64,000 nucleotides of DNA. Origin: Desarmillaria ectypa (taxonomy: Eukaryota > Basidiomycota > Agaricomycetes > Agaricales > Physalacriaceae). Shown piece by piece: positions 10,583 to 22,718 of this stretch. The notes under the pieces are model-generated. The model was not told the origin of the DNA, did not search any database, and saw nothing but the letters and a program-made list of their open reading frames with translations. The stretch lies in NCBI GenBank assembly GCA_030407005.1, contig JAUDYN010000004.1, positions 1,550,001-1,614,000 on the forward strand. The letters run 5' to 3'. Position 1 is the first letter of the stretch. Every line of letters starts with the position of its first letter. A program made the position numbers and the translations under genes.

Positions 10583-11991
10583 CCTGGACTGCAAAACTAG
10601 CAGCATCTAATCGTACAAGAAGAAAAAGACGAATGGAAAATTGCTGCTTACATATGTCACTAGTACTCGGTATGTCGTTAGCATCCGACGTCCATAAGGG
10701 TTGCTTACGAGGCCACAGTTGCGATGCGGCTGGCTTGTTCGGTCGGTTTTCGGCCGCCCTTCTCCAATTTCTGATGGAAGGACGAAAAGTAATGAGATAT
10801 GTATATATTGCCTTTGCAGCATGCAGCTTGGAGCCGAGTTCAACATCTGAGCAAAACAGCGGCAGCGAAAGATAAGTAACGTTCGACGTGAAGCTCCTTG
10901 TTGTCAGTGGCAACCAGTCCTTCGCTGATCGAAATTTCTGAGGAAAGAAAGGTCCGCGATTGTTGTTTTTTTTTTTTTGGTTGTCTGAGTATTTGCGCCA
11001 TTAGATTCGAAGAGCCAGATTTATAAGAAAGGCCCTCTGAGTAGATGGCAAGTATCAACCCAGGGGTTATAGCATGTTGGTAGCAGCGCCACCGCCGAGT
11101 GAAGCAATGAAAAGTATCTATTATTAATACAGAAAACAATGTTACAAAAGTACCAAGTCGACTCAAAATTCGATGGTACTACGGATTTACGATTAGAAGC
11201 TATAACGACTTAACAAGACATGGGCATCAGGTGCAGCAAACATGACAAGCTTTTGCATATTCTGAGGCACTTTTTTGAAAAAGTTTGTCTTCCCTTCAAA
11301 GGAAATCATCTCGAGAAAGTTGAAAGGGTTTTTTTTTTTGGCATGGTAGTGGGAGTAGCTGACCGGACATTGATGACAGTTCAAGAGCACTGAATAACGA
11401 ATGATTCCTCGAAGAACGGAGTACATCGGACTAACCGTGAGAACGGTAGTGGCCCACGAGACAGCACGTGACTAACATTTATAGTAAGTAACGTGATAAA
11501 TGTAGCCCCTAATTTTAAGGTTTGGCAGGAGGTCCCTCTTTGTATTAGGGCGAAAGAGTCGGCGGGGATGTGGCATTTCCCGGTCCGATCGTGATCTTGA
11601 TTACGGGCACTGTTGAGCTCGGGCCATTGCCACACCGTCGCCACTGCGGCTGAGCAATATCTGAAACGGTTCAACGAATGGCGATATCTGTCAATTTTTC
11701 TCCAGAAACCCTTAGCGAAGGTCGAATTAATTCTCTTCCGAGTCGATTCTATTCATCACTACAGAATGTTCCAATCTTCTGTATCACCTGCCTCTGCTAT
11801 CTGCTATAAATACCAAGTATCCTGGCTGCGAGTATGCCGGCAGTGACGATTTATAACAGCGCTTAGATCAGAAACCTGAAGGACTGCTCCAGGAGGTCGA
11901 CTATCGCAGAAACAATGGTATTGTAAGTCACCTAGCGCTTTTACAAAGTTACTGTCATTCAGTTCTTCTCGCCAGACCTCGAGTCATTAAT
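10583..11991. other. Long intergenic region between divergent DUF6534 and P450 genes
   Basis: This 1.4-kb stretch separates two divergently transcribed genes and should hold both promoters. It contains homopolymer T runs near 10965-10978 and 11330-11339. The frames seen here (for example one of 180 codons on the minus strand across 10371-10913) run through exons of the neighbour in the wrong phase and show no domain. I see no transposon ends and no RNA gene. Confidence 0.6.
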
Positions 11992-14268
11992 ATGGACGTA
12001 TTGGCATCAGTACTAGTCACCCTGACGATATACTTGGCCTATAAACTTTTTGAGAGCTGGATCCGTGATTACTGCTCTCCTTTACAACATCTCCGAGGTC
12101 CACCGAGCCCCGGATATGTACTGGGTAATATACAGGAATCCATGATGGAGGTCCGCTTCGATCTACGGCAGCGCGTCCCTGACCTTTCCCTGACCTGAAA
12201 TTAGGATAATGCCCGACTTCATGATAACTGGAAAGAGGAGTATGGCCCGACAATGCGATACAACGGGCCGTTTAATGTTTGTCGCCTATTCGATGTCCTG
12301 GATTCAGTCGCTCAGAGCTGTGTAGGCTAATTGGCTATACACTTCCGACGTCAAGGCACTTCAGCATGTAATGTTGAACGTCGATGACTGGCCGAAGCCT
12401 GATTACATCCGTTACATGCTGAGCCAGTTAGCGGGACCAGGTAGTAACGAGTCCTCTTCACACTTTTTTCGTCGTTTTTTGAAACCTCCTTCTCGCAGGC
12501 GTTTTGGTTGTGAGTGGACCGGAAAACCGAAAACAAGTATTCTCGTCTTTCCTGTCATTCTTATAAGAGCTGATGTACTCTGATAGCGGCGAGTCATGGT
12601 GCGTATACTTACGTGATCACAAGAAACATCCAGTGAGATCAGGCGTACAGAATCCCGCTTTCGGTACCTCTCAACTGCGTGAGATGACAAGCCTTTTCGT
12701 GGCAAAATCTATCCTTGTAAGTTATAATTACTCGGAGTTCAACTGGTACAAACTCATGATGAATATCAGCTTCGTGATAATCTTGCAAGAGTTGCCTCTG
12801 AGGCAGATCCTGGATCATCAATTGATGTTCTCCCTTGGGTCAGCCGCATGACGCTGGATATCATCGGCCTCGCTGGTGGGAGCATATTCTCTGGTCCCCT
12901 CAGAGAGGTTGACAACCTCACTCAGGTTTCGGTTACGATTTTGGCGCCTCAAATGCGGAAGCACCACAGAACAAACTAACAAAGGGACTCGATGCTGTTT
13001 TCCGTTCAAAGCCTAGTATCTTTTCATTTTTGAAAGGAATGTTCCCGTCTCTCAGGATACTCGTGAGTGGTGTAGTTTTACGTTGCTGATGTCCTACCAA
13101 TATATTATTCGCAGCCGTTCGGCAACAGTGGCGCCCTTCGTCAAGTTCAAACCGGCCTTTTCGCTATTGGTAGACAGCTGATAGTCTCCGCCAAGAAATC
13201 AGTCAACGAGGGAGCAGTTGACGACTCCAACAATTTGATCTCCTTATTAATCCGATCCAACACTGCCAAGGATCTGCAGTTTTCTCAGCGCCTATCTGAC
13301 AAGGATGTTCTCGCTCGTGAGCGTTGTTACTCACCATTGTGCAATAACATCAGCTGACTACTTTCTACCGCAGAGATTCCAACATTGTTAATTGCAGGCC
13401 ACGAAACTTCTAGGTGTGTTATGTCATCATCAATCAATTGGTGCTGTAGACTCACACAGCGTAGTTCTGCAATAACATGGTCATTCTACGTCCTCTGCGC
13501 TCATCCTGAATCTCAAAAGAAGCTCAGAGACGAGCTTCTTACGCTTGACACCGATACACCTACTATGGATCAGCTCAACAGTCTACCTTATCTCGAAATT
13601 TTCATTCGAGAAACACTGCGTATATTCGCTCCGGTTCAGACTGTGCCTCGTGTGGCTGCAAAGGACGACATTCTCCCGCTGGACTGCCCCGTGACGGACA
13701 AGAAAGGAATCATACATCGTAGCTTAAGGTCTCTTGCATTTCTGCCATTAGTTGCCGACATTTCTGATCCAACGGTCGACTTTCTTAGAATCGTCAAAGG
13801 ACAGGGCATTATGATACCAGTTGTTGGCTTGAACACGGATAAATCCATTTGGGGGGAAGATGCTGCCGATTTCAAGTACCACAAATATTGCCTTGTTTCT
13901 CATTGCTTTCTCATCTTCATACTTGCAGACCGGAACGCTGGGAAAACCTTCCAGAGACGGTTCGAAGCATTCCCGGTGTCTGGGCGAACACAATGTCATT
14001 CTTTGGAGGCCCGCGATCTTGTATTGGCTTTCGATTCTCCATCATTGAGTAAGACTGTCCGATGTAACTTAAGACGCTGTATACTGATGGTCGTTTTAGG
14101 ATGAAAGCCGCCCTTTTTAGTGTTGTCCGTGCTTTCGAACTCGAGTTGGCTGTTCCTATCGATTGCATTACGAAGCGCACAGAGATTTTGCAGCACCCTA
14201 TGCTGAAGACCGATCCAGAAAAGGGCGCCCAGTTGCCTCTCCTCATACGGCCTTATGTATCCCACTAG
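11992..14268 (+). CDS. Cytochrome P450 monooxygenase
   Basis: Fourteen exons (11992-12150, 12205-12276, 12326-12440, 12499-12536, 12587-12598, 12651-12716, 12770-12875, 12926-13062, 13115-13316, 13374-13413, 13465-13728, 13789-13875, 13929-14048, 14100-14268) join to 528 residues with all phases matching. An N-terminal membrane anchor ([14 protein letters not shown]) precedes the Pro-rich hinge [12 protein letters not shown]. The I-helix oxygen-binding motif AGHETSSSAITW, the ExxR motif in FIRETLRI, the PERW motif and the heme loop [13 protein letters not shown] with its axial Cys are all present. It is therefore an ER-bound, probably active enzyme. Substrate unknown; the sequence resembles multi-intron mushroom clans such as CYP5144/CYP5037, but I cannot assign one. 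Exon 5 is only 12 bp. Confidence 0.95.
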
Positions 14269-14454
14269 GACGTAGAACTGGGATATCTTTTCCGTATTGT
14301 AATAACGGGCCGATAAATCATAGCCCATATCTATTCCTATCGATACCAGAACTTTAAACTTGTACTGGAAGAACATAATATCATGTTCCAACCAGGTTCA
14401 CTCTTAAGCCATGGATTTTTCCAATCATACTCACTGTAGGATCTATGAAGCACC

Positions 14455-15974
14455 TTATTCTGATGCGAAATATGACAGCTCCAATCCGATGGCTTTTATG
14501 GGTTTTGATCGATTTGACAGATCTGAAACGACGCCCAAGCTGACCAGCATATTGCGAACCCGTCCTTCCCACATGATGGAGACGTCCTAATTGAATGAAT
14601 ATTAGTACGATGACAGATACGAGAAAGAGGCTTTACATTATTTGTTGATGCACGAGCTTTCACTACACCTTGGACTTGGCCTGGTTCGATGTTCGGCTTG
14701 GCCTCAGAAGGGAGAATGGGCAGGGAGTTATCATCTTCGTCGTCATTGGATTCCAATGGTGGTCGCCGTAGCCACCATTCGGCACCCATCGTCCATTCGC
14801 TCTCATAGCTGTAGACATTGAAGTCGAAGCGTGATGACAAGGCTACATCCCGCGAGATACGCGCAGAGTAAGCGCCAGAGAGATGTCCAAGCATGGGATT
14901 GAACAACGCGGTAATTGTGGTCGGAGGAGACGGCAGATTTTTCGGAGATGGTCCTGGAAGGGGCGAGGATATTGAAGATGGCAGTTGGAAGGAAGGGGGG
15001 GTTGCATCTGGAAGTGTAGAGAACCTGATTCCGGTTGAGACTGGCACGATCTGAGTTTCTGAGGGAAGTTACTACAGTTGGCGCTCACCTCCGGCGCTCT
15101 TCTCTTTGGCACTGAAATAGATTTCTGCACCGGCAGACAACCGTCCTTTCAGCCCGCCTTCTATTGCGTCCTCCTCGTCGATACGCTTGACCCCGACGCT
15201 AGCGCCCTTGTCGCTGTCGTCTGATGTGGAGCTATCGCTGGCGAGACGGCCAAAGTTATGAAGCACCTTGACACCCAGCATACCATCTTCTGCACTCCAG
15301 GTATACTCGGAACACCATTTTCCTACATCATGCTGGAGGTATAGCATGATGTTGTTGGGATCGGCGCTTCGTTGAGCTCGTGTCGTAGGCGACGGCGGTG
15401 TAGAAATAGCAGCAACGATAGCTTGCAGGGTTGGTGTCAATCTTGTAGAATAAAGCGCATCCAGGCGTCCTGTTGGTAGGTAATACCGTCCGTACAGAAG
15501 GTAGTCTGCACAAGATGAGCCGACCACCACCGCTTCACAGTGAATGGGGTCCACGTACCACGAGCATCCACACGTTGACCAGCCAGCCATTCATCCTCCT
15601 TCCCTTCAGGTCTTCGTGGGTGGTCGTACACTCTGAAGCGCTCAATCATGTCCTTGAACCGTATGTCTCCCGAGCCCTTGACATTGAGGTCGCAGGACGT
15701 GAAGATGTACCCAACCGAGCCGTTCAGCGAGGGCATCGCATTCATCGAGTAGGTCGTCTTGAACAGTGCATTTGGGGATTTTGAAATGGACAGATGGAGA
15801 CCCTTGGGTACGGTGAAGTCGAGGATAGCTGCTCGGTAAAGTCAGTCACCGGTGTAGACACAGACGACGACGCCTACCATCAGACGACCGAGTCAGGTTC
15901 GTGAACAAATTGTCTTCATTCCATCCTGTTGCTTTGTAGTAACCTCGTAGGACATAGGACGCAAATGGGTGCAT
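14455..15974 (-). CDS. MDM10: Mitochondrial distribution and morphology protein 10 (ERMES and SAM subunit)
   Basis: Mdm10 is the outer-membrane beta-barrel of the ER-mitochondria encounter structure, and it also joins the SAM complex that inserts barrel proteins. Five exons (15878-15974, 15559-15828, 15089-15505, 14637-15040, 14455-14586) give 439 residues. The start [13 protein letters not shown], the [10 protein letters not shown] and [17 protein letters not shown] strands, [13 protein letters not shown] and the C-terminal barrel segment [15 protein letters not shown] ending LELSYFASE match the family throughout. The third intron border was chosen because it alone gives [16 protein letters not shown]. 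The ATG lies about 150 bp from the divergent RPB10-like gene, so the two probably share a promoter region. Confidence 0.95.
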
Positions 15975-16124
15975 GGAGACATGCAGTCACCAGACGAAGA
16001 GGCAAACAGACGGAATCAACGGGCCGATTCAAATAGTTTCACTTACATTTTGTTTTGTTGCGTTTTACCACTCCGTACCACCATCATCGCGCTCCTGTAG
16101 CCTGTCCACTTACTGTCCAATCCA

Positions 16125-16511
16125 ACGACCATACCTGTTCGTTGTTTCTCCTGCGGCAAAGTCATGGGCGATAAATGGAATGACTACTTGAAGCTCTTGT
16201 CCAACGACAAAAGTGAAGGCGAGGCCCTCGAGGAACTCCAACTAAAAGGACACTGCTGTCGCCGGATGGCATTGATACATGTGAACTTGATAGAAAAGTT
16301 GTTACATTATAATCCCCTCAGTCACCCTCGCCCTTTGGGTGTAAATTGTCGGTCGTCGTCAACAACAATTGATCTAGAAGGAGACGGAGTTCATCTTCGT
16401 CTACATACCTATTTCGTTCCACCTCCAGAAAGTTCTAAACTGACCCTTATGAACTCGTTTCGACGCACGATGTCTGTCACGACGCATAGCCCTCCGTTTT
16501 ATGGCTTATAG
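16125..16511 (+). pseudogene. RPB10: RPB10-like (RNA polymerase subunit RPABC5), no ATG and no normal stop
   Basis: The frame from 16125 reads [18 protein letters not shown] and continues to CCRRM and [11 protein letters not shown], clearly the zinc-ribbon subunit shared by RNA polymerases I, II and III. The four zinc Cys are kept. The expected first two codons, ATG ATC for Met-Ile, are ACG ACC here, and no in-frame ATG exists back to a TAG. No intron acceptor offers a Met-bearing first exon. The normal end after NPLER is lost and the frame runs on for about 65 codons. Several near-invariant positions differ: LKRYCC is LKGHCC and LTHVDL is LIHVNL. I read it as a decaying extra copy; non-AUG initiation at ACG is the alternative. 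Confidence 0.6.
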
Positions 16512-17857
16512 CAACACATTTCGCCGTCCACTCACCGCGCCAATCGCACTGGACAGAAAACCGCGTCCTTTCTCGATTACGATGGACGATCCCTTGCGTG
16601 GAGATGGAAATGCGACTAATTTGCAAGGATAGAAGCAGACGATTTTGACTATACAAGCGAGTCCGATGAATGTGAACGTGACTTTTCTCAGTCCAGCTGA
16701 GCCAAGCAGTCTTACCCGACAATCCTTTCACCCATTTGTACGCCGATGCAGTATCAATAAATGGACAAGAACATGGCGTCTAGTTCTACACGGATATCAC
16801 TAGAGAGTGGCCTTCTAACGATAAACGTTAACATTGGAGCACAAACTGCGTCGCGAGATGCTTATCCTCATCGCCCATACAGAAAGAATAATATCAGCTT
16901 GAATTCGGCCGCCTACTATCCAGCCCTTTCCATGCACAATGAAGTTACTCTTCAAGTACGCCATTCAGCGAAACGGTGGGCCTCGTCAGTTGCGCTCGGT
17001 TGATGCCTGCGTTTTGTTCCGTCAGTCTGGTTCTTTGTTGGTTGTTGGATGATTCGTACGCCGGATCTTCTCATTGTCCTGTAATCTGTCCCTCTTCACG
17101 CCGTCACATGGTCCGTGCGCCACGTCTGACTTTGTTATGTATTTTTGTTTGTTCACATATTCTACTGTCCTACTGTCACCGTCACCGTTAAAGCAATTGC
17201 CCTCTTAATTTCAAAGCACTACTAGCGGCAAATAGCAAGTCCGTCAGTGCCTTGTTTGGCGCAGAGAACTCTGACTGCGGCGCCAGTTCTACTTGACTTC
17301 GAACGCCCTCCTTTCATGGTAGTCTTAAACCAGACTCGACTATCCGTACGAAGATAAGTCGTTCAATGGATGTAGACTTTTGTGGTTCTATATGCTCGAG
17401 CAAAGCTACCATGAGTAGCTGTATAGTTTACAGCCAAGAGAACCAAGAGAAATTAAATCTATAACCAGTATTTATCTATGCAAAGGAACTCAAAACACCT
17501 GTACACTAATCAAATAAAAGAAGAAACCTGGAGGGAGTGACATTGATCCTACATAAATTGATGGAGACTGAGAGTCAAAGTTAGAAATATTTAAGGAAGT
17601 TATGCATACATTCGCGTAGGCCTAGGAACTGGCAGTGATTTGAACAAAATCAAACAGTGTGTGTGAAAGGTTAATCATTCGTTAAGTTTCTCAACTGAAG
17701 ATGTGTCGAGAAGTGGTCGCTAGTTTCACTCTATCAAAATCGAGATGAAGAAATCCAGTCAGTGAGAGTAAACAGAAGAGTTGTTCCTATACCGTTAACT
17801 GCGTGTTTCCCGTATCGGTATTCAACGTGTTCTTAAAGACTATAACAGTCATCTCCA
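16512..17857. other. Intergenic region without a convincing gene
   Basis: About 1.3 kb between the RPB10-like frame and the 3' end of a minus-strand membrane-protein gene. Frames of 60-84 codons occur on both strands (for example 16477-16731 minus, 16761-17003 plus), but none has a domain, a coding-like bias or splice partners. Confidence 0.5.
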
Positions 17858-19105
17858 TCAGTCTCCTGAAAATTGCCCGTCCAGAGACTCACAAATCGAA
17901 TCCAGAACGGCGGGTCCGCTGGAAACACCGTCGCCATCTACTTTCATTGTGGATGGATTGCTACGATGCATAATCTTAAGCAGCCTAATAGTTAACAGAA
18001 CTGATAAGCTGTAAATGCGTCCGAGTGTAGCATAGAGGGCATAGAATGCTACTCCACGCGATTAATAGGTGAGAACAAATAGCAATGCTCATGCACCATC
18101 CCAGATAGTGAAAAGGAAAACGGTCATGAGTATTGTGAGAATAGCCGTTGTGAATCCGCAAGTCAGCGCTTGGATCATGACATGCCGTAATATGCTAAAT
18201 ACATTATCAATAACTGAAGAATTCCGGTTTGCAGGAAATAAATTGCTCACTTTCTTGTAGATAGGAAGGGTGACTCTATGTGCGAACATGTCCAGACCAG
18301 ACATACTGTGATTGTCGCGTCCGTTGCTGCGCATATTACGGCTCTTGTAATACAACGTTAGCCACGGTGCTCGACCAAGAAATATGTAACTTCACGTATG
18401 GCTAACATAAACTCCGTCAGAGGGATAGTCATACAGACGGCAGATACCAGACTGGCAAGCATCTATACTCACTGTTCGTAAGTATACATTGTACAGGCAA
18501 ATAGGATACTTACATTGGCTGTAATCAGACATATAATCCATCCCGTGATCCACCTATTCCTGGCGCTAAACGCACCTAAGAATGAGACGCAAGAGACTAA
18601 ACAGAGACCCACATCATCCAATGTCGATAACAGAAGAAGGCCTGCGCATTCGAGGCCGAGGTAAATGTGAGCAGAACTGTGGTCGGAATGGTCCATGAAA
18701 ATGTGCTGCGTCCTGAATACCGATCGAGCGAATCGCATCGATGAGTTGAGAATACAATGTTACTACAAGGACAAACCATGATTAATAACCAGATACTAGG
18801 AAACTGCATTAGCATGAGATGCATCGAGGCGCAGAAGACGCACCATATAAGCGCTAGCCATATCGGTGATCGAACAAGCCCCGTCGAGAATCAAAGATGC
18901 CAAGATCCAGTAGCAAAGCCATCTTGACGCCCCGGGAAAATGGTGCAAATAATAGATACTCAAAGCGACCTGAGATATGTACAGCACTGCGTTTAACCAC
19001 GAGACCGCCAGAAGTGTACTGTACTCTTCTAAATCATCCCGGTTCGCGTACTAAGGGCTGAGAGACTTACCTCGAAGACTGGCCAAGATGCAATGTCTTG
19101 ACCAT
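17858..19105 (-). CDS. DUF6534-like seven-helix membrane protein
   Basis: Eight exons (19071-19105, 18844-19018, 18613-18803, 18514-18559, 18366-18462, 18251-18326, 18097-18194, 17858-18048) sum to 302 residues with every phase matching. Hydrophobic helices include TLLAVSWLNAVLYISQVALS, WTIPTTVLLTFTSASNAQAF, WITGWIICLITA, the TDATITVCLVW region, LTCGFTTAILTILMTVFLF and YALYATLGRIYSLSVLL, followed by a cytoplasmic tail ending GQFSGD. The helix order and the loop after helix 6 match the DUF6534 pattern seen at 8.7-10.6 kb, though the two proteins are very different in sequence. Exon 3 is read through a possible extra intron, so a short loop may be mis-modelled. Function unknown; receptor-like by topology only. 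Confidence 0.75.
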
Positions 19106-19900
19106 AGTGCGCACTGGCAGGGGAAAACAAGGCTTGCAATACTTCTCGAGTTCTAGATGGAAAAACGATTTTATACCTCGGAGACACGCCTCCGGCTAAG
19201 CATTCAGTGTCGTCAAAAGCCTTGATGGCGTTGTCAGGAAGACCCTACTAAGGAAGACCAAGCACTTGAAGAAATGTATTGAGGTCGCGGTAGTTACATA
19301 CCCAGCACATCCGACGCTACACCTGAACTCGAGTTGCGCGACCCCCCGCTTCGAGTGTTTCATGTCACGTCAGGTTCAAGCGTCAACGTTCGCCGCACAA
19401 CATCAGGCATACATTGATTTTAGATCAGGTCTTGGCGGAGAACTAGAAGACCTTCAGAAGTGAGAATAACAGATTGATTGTCGCGCTGGTAGCATGAGCT
19501 TGACGTTGTTCTTCCAGGGAATGGTATTTTAGGGTACGACCCACGGACGGAGGCTATGATGCATGAAAATCTGGGGTCGCTGTGCATGGATATTGGGCTT
19601 TAAGGCGACAGGCCATTCAGATCGCGAAGCAGATGTTATGAAAACTTGAAAATCATGACTTGAACTTGCCGTCGGGTGAGACAACCCATCTTATCGATCT
19701 TATCAGTGGACCACGAGGCAGTATGTGACTGTTTTATGGTAAATATAAGGTAAATAATGTGGTTAAATTAGCCCCTAATCTGAAGGAGGACTGGAGAAGA
19801 GAGGAGGATGGTCGATACATGTCTTGGTAGGGCCTCTATCATTTCCTCCTTATCTCGGAAAGAATCGTGGAATTTCGCTTTTCTTTCATATACATTTTTG
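19106..19900. other. Intergenic region
   Basis: No supported gene. A 65-codon plus-strand frame at 19266-19463 has no recognisable feature. AT-rich segments occur near 19730-19780. Confidence 0.5.
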
Positions 19901-20994
19901 TTATGTTTTACCACTCAAACCAAGCCATCCATCTATCAAATTCCATACCGTTTCTTGCTCTTCCGTCCACTCAAATTTCTTGTCCTCGACGCAAGAAGCA
20001 CAAAGGCCTTCTTTCTCCCAATCTATGAGTTTTATCCGCTCAAGCGACTCTAAAGGTTTGTAAACTCCATCATCTTCCAACGCAGGCTGGATGACCAACG
20101 GCATCCATTTATCTGCAAATACGTCGGTGCAAGCCATATGCGAAGTAGCTGGAGGAGTGAAAAGAATAGGTGTGAAATGGTTGATTAGGCTGGTCATGAG
20201 TTCTTCACAGCGCCGGCCATTTTCCGTGGATATTGTGATTTTAATGGGTGTTTCCGCCATGGCGTTTGGATGAGCGTCGCTGTCATCCACCTGTTGAACT
20301 ATGTATGAGACGGGTTTCAAATGCTTCATACTATGAATTCTACTTCGTGAAATTGTGCCGTGGTTACCACAGTATAGAATAGTCGCTTGAAGAGCTTTTG
20401 GGATACTAGTGAGTTGTGATCTCTCGGATTGAAGAGGATCTTACAGGTTCCAGTTGATATCTTGTCGCTAGGGCCAAGGCCTCCCCCGAATAATCGCAGT
20501 GAAAGTACGGGACCGGACCCTCTGGAAACAGCGCACTGAGTTTATGTCGAGCCAATTCATGAAACGCAGGGAAGTCAAGCTGCTCTTTACTCGTGATGCG
20601 TAAAAGAGAGCCGATGCGAGAAAAATCGGTAGATGGTAGCAACGATCTGAGTAAATTTAGCAAGGACGAGCGTATACAGATGCAGCGCTCACACGTCGTG
20701 GTACAAATGCTCCAGCAATGAAACTAGGTCGACAGCCGATACCTGTCGAGAGTCCAAGTCTAGGAAGCTGCATCCATCTAAACCGACACTCAAGTCCCTC
20801 TGATTACCAACGGCTGGCGTGTTCTCGAAGATACCCGAGAAATAAGTGGAATGTCGACAGAGTACTGTCGTATGTACGCGGAACAGATGATCCTCAAGGC
20901 CCAAGATCGTCAATCCATCAGGAAACCAAAAGACAGGATGTCGTTTCTTCCCGAGGGTATAGATGGCCGTCAACGAATCTGTAGGTAGGGACAT
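19901..20994 (-). CDS. BTB/POZ-domain protein
   Basis: Four exons (20693-20994, 20445-20646, 20344-20394, 19901-20290) give 314 residues. The N-terminal BTB fold shows the usual FRVHTTVLCRHSTYFSGIF segment near residues 38-56, followed by a helical extension (ALALATRYQLEP, LFKRLFYTVV) and a C-terminal region with NHFTPILFTP and WMPLVIQPALED that recurs in large agaricomycete BTB families. Such proteins usually recruit substrates to Cullin-3 ligases or mediate dimerisation; nothing here shows which. The third exon was chosen because only this splice path joins ILKRxFY-like and HFTPIL blocks in frame. Confidence 0.85.
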
Positions 20995-21326
20995 ACTGGA
21001 AGTAAGAATGTGAGTTCCATGATTCGTCAGTGGTGCAGAACGAGTTGGTCATCAGATAAGATAAGTAGTTTGTTCAGAAGCGTTCCTTTGTGAATTTTTT
21101 AAATTCGACGCTACACCAATGGTTCGCTTATGGCCATTATTCTACTTACCTGCTCTTCCTGTAACTTGGAAGGAAAGATACAGACTGAATTTCTTTAATA
21201 CAAAAGCGTTATTATGTGCACATCTTGATACCAAACAATGTGAAATTTCATCGCCACTTTGTCGATGGCCCTCTTCTTCCTTCGAACCACATCATCACCG
21301 CCAAACACCAGACAAAATACTCAAAC
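20995..21326. other. Intergenic, shared promoter region of BTB and Tra2-like genes
   Basis: A 332-bp gap between two divergent start codons. No repeats or other features were seen. Confidence 0.6.
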
Positions 21327-22574
21327 ATGGATGACGGTACGTCTTCCTCATCAGCAACGACAACGACAAACGGCACTTCCGTTTGCTTCAATTTCTGGCG
21401 GCATTTTCTTCATGCCGACCTTTGTGTCTATCGGTATTGAGGACGACGAACGTGGTTCGGCAGCACTGTGTTCACTTTGCAGCAATGTATCGCCATTTCA
21501 GTCTTATATTTCCGCCTGAAGGGGAGATATTCGCTCTCTTTTTACCGACTTCGACTGATTTTGACGTCGTCCTGTCGCTTTGTTTTCGACCTTTTTCGCT
21601 GTCATGTCGCCATTTCGGTCTACCCTGTGCATATTCAACCTGACCTGTTGTCTTTCTATTCTTTGGCATATTCAAATACAGCCTGGCAATCTGATATGGC
21701 ACCGACCAACACAGGGATATCCATTCCTTCTCAAGACCCTGCATTGAGTGCACCAGATGAAGGTGGGTACCGTGAACAGAGGAGGTCGAGCCGAAGCCGG
21801 AGCCCGGGCGCTAAGAACGGCGACAGAGGGTACGTCGAGCGAGCCTTCTCTACCCTGTCCTGTAACCTGACTTTTCTCCTCAAGCCGTTCTGGTGGAGGT
21901 CATAATCCAGGGAACAACCTCCACGTCTCAGGGTTGAGCCGCAAGGTAGATGCTCGTGATCTCGAAGCTGCTTTTGCGAAAATTGGCAGAGTGAGTGTGA
22001 CAACTTGCCTGGCATACCTTTACCTACTCGTTACGTCCAGGTCCAAAAGGCCTCCGTAATGCTTGATCCACATACCCGTGATTCTCGTGGATTTGGGTTT
22101 GTCACAATGGAGACTGCTGAAGAGGCTGATGCTGCCATCACCGCCTTGAACGGAACAGACTTCATGGGGAAGAACCTCGTCATCGAAAAGGTGTGTTGAT
22201 ACCGTATATCCTGTATTTTCAGCGCTGAACTAAGCCCAGGCTCGCCGTGGTCGTGCTAGGACCCCGACACCTGGAAAATACTATGGACCACCCAAGCGTG
22301 GTGGTGGCTGTGAGTTTGTAGAATGTTCTTATCCGTGACCGTAACACTCATTTTTTTTCATTTAGCTGGATACGAACGCCCATACGATCCTAGGCCCTAC
22401 GATAGTCGCTATGCCCGCGACCATGATGACCGCAGGGGTGGTCCTCGTGGAGGTCGTGACCACGACCGTGGATATCGTGAACGAGACTATGATCGTGGTA
22501 GAGACTACGATCGTGGTGGACGTGACTCTGACCGTGGTGGTGACCGTGCGAGGTATGATGACCGGAGGTACTGA
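21327..22574 (+). CDS. Tra2-like RRM RNA-binding protein with RD-rich tail
   Basis: Six exons (21327-21336, 21682-21829, 21885-21990, 22041-22190, 22240-22309, 22366-22574) encode 230 residues. An SR-like region (RRSSRSRSPG) precedes one RRM with RNP2 in NLHVSGLS and RNP1 in SRGFGFVTM. A short basic linker (RTPTPGKYYGPPK) typical of Tra2 proteins follows, then a C-terminal region of repeated RD, RG and RY dipeptides. These proteins bind exonic enhancers and regulate splicing in the nucleus. The first exon has only 10 coding bases, and the first intron, at 345 bp, is far longer than the others here. That could allow regulated splicing of the gene itself. Confidence 0.92.
21337..21681 (+). other. 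Unusually long first intron of the Tra2-like gene
   Basis: GT at 21337 and AG at 21680-21681, 345 bp against a typical 50-60 bp in this window. It is pyrimidine-rich, with many TTC/CTT runs and small spurious frames. The borders are fixed by the reading MDD-AWQSDMAPT across the junction. Confidence 0.75.
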
Positions 22575-22718
22575 TGTTTTATGTACTTCCTTTTCCTGTT
22601 ATGTATATCGCATTTATAGGTTCTGTTGTATGTTTACTCTTGGAATGGCTTTTATCCCGCGACGTATCATACTTCTTTTACGCATAAAAATACAACTGAA
22701 TTCGGCACTTGCCGAGCA

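Noticed and set aside
10371..10913. 180-codon minus-strand frame
   Set aside because: It overlaps exons 1-2 of the DUF6534 gene in another phase; the spliced DUF6534 reading has proper membrane helices and this one does not.
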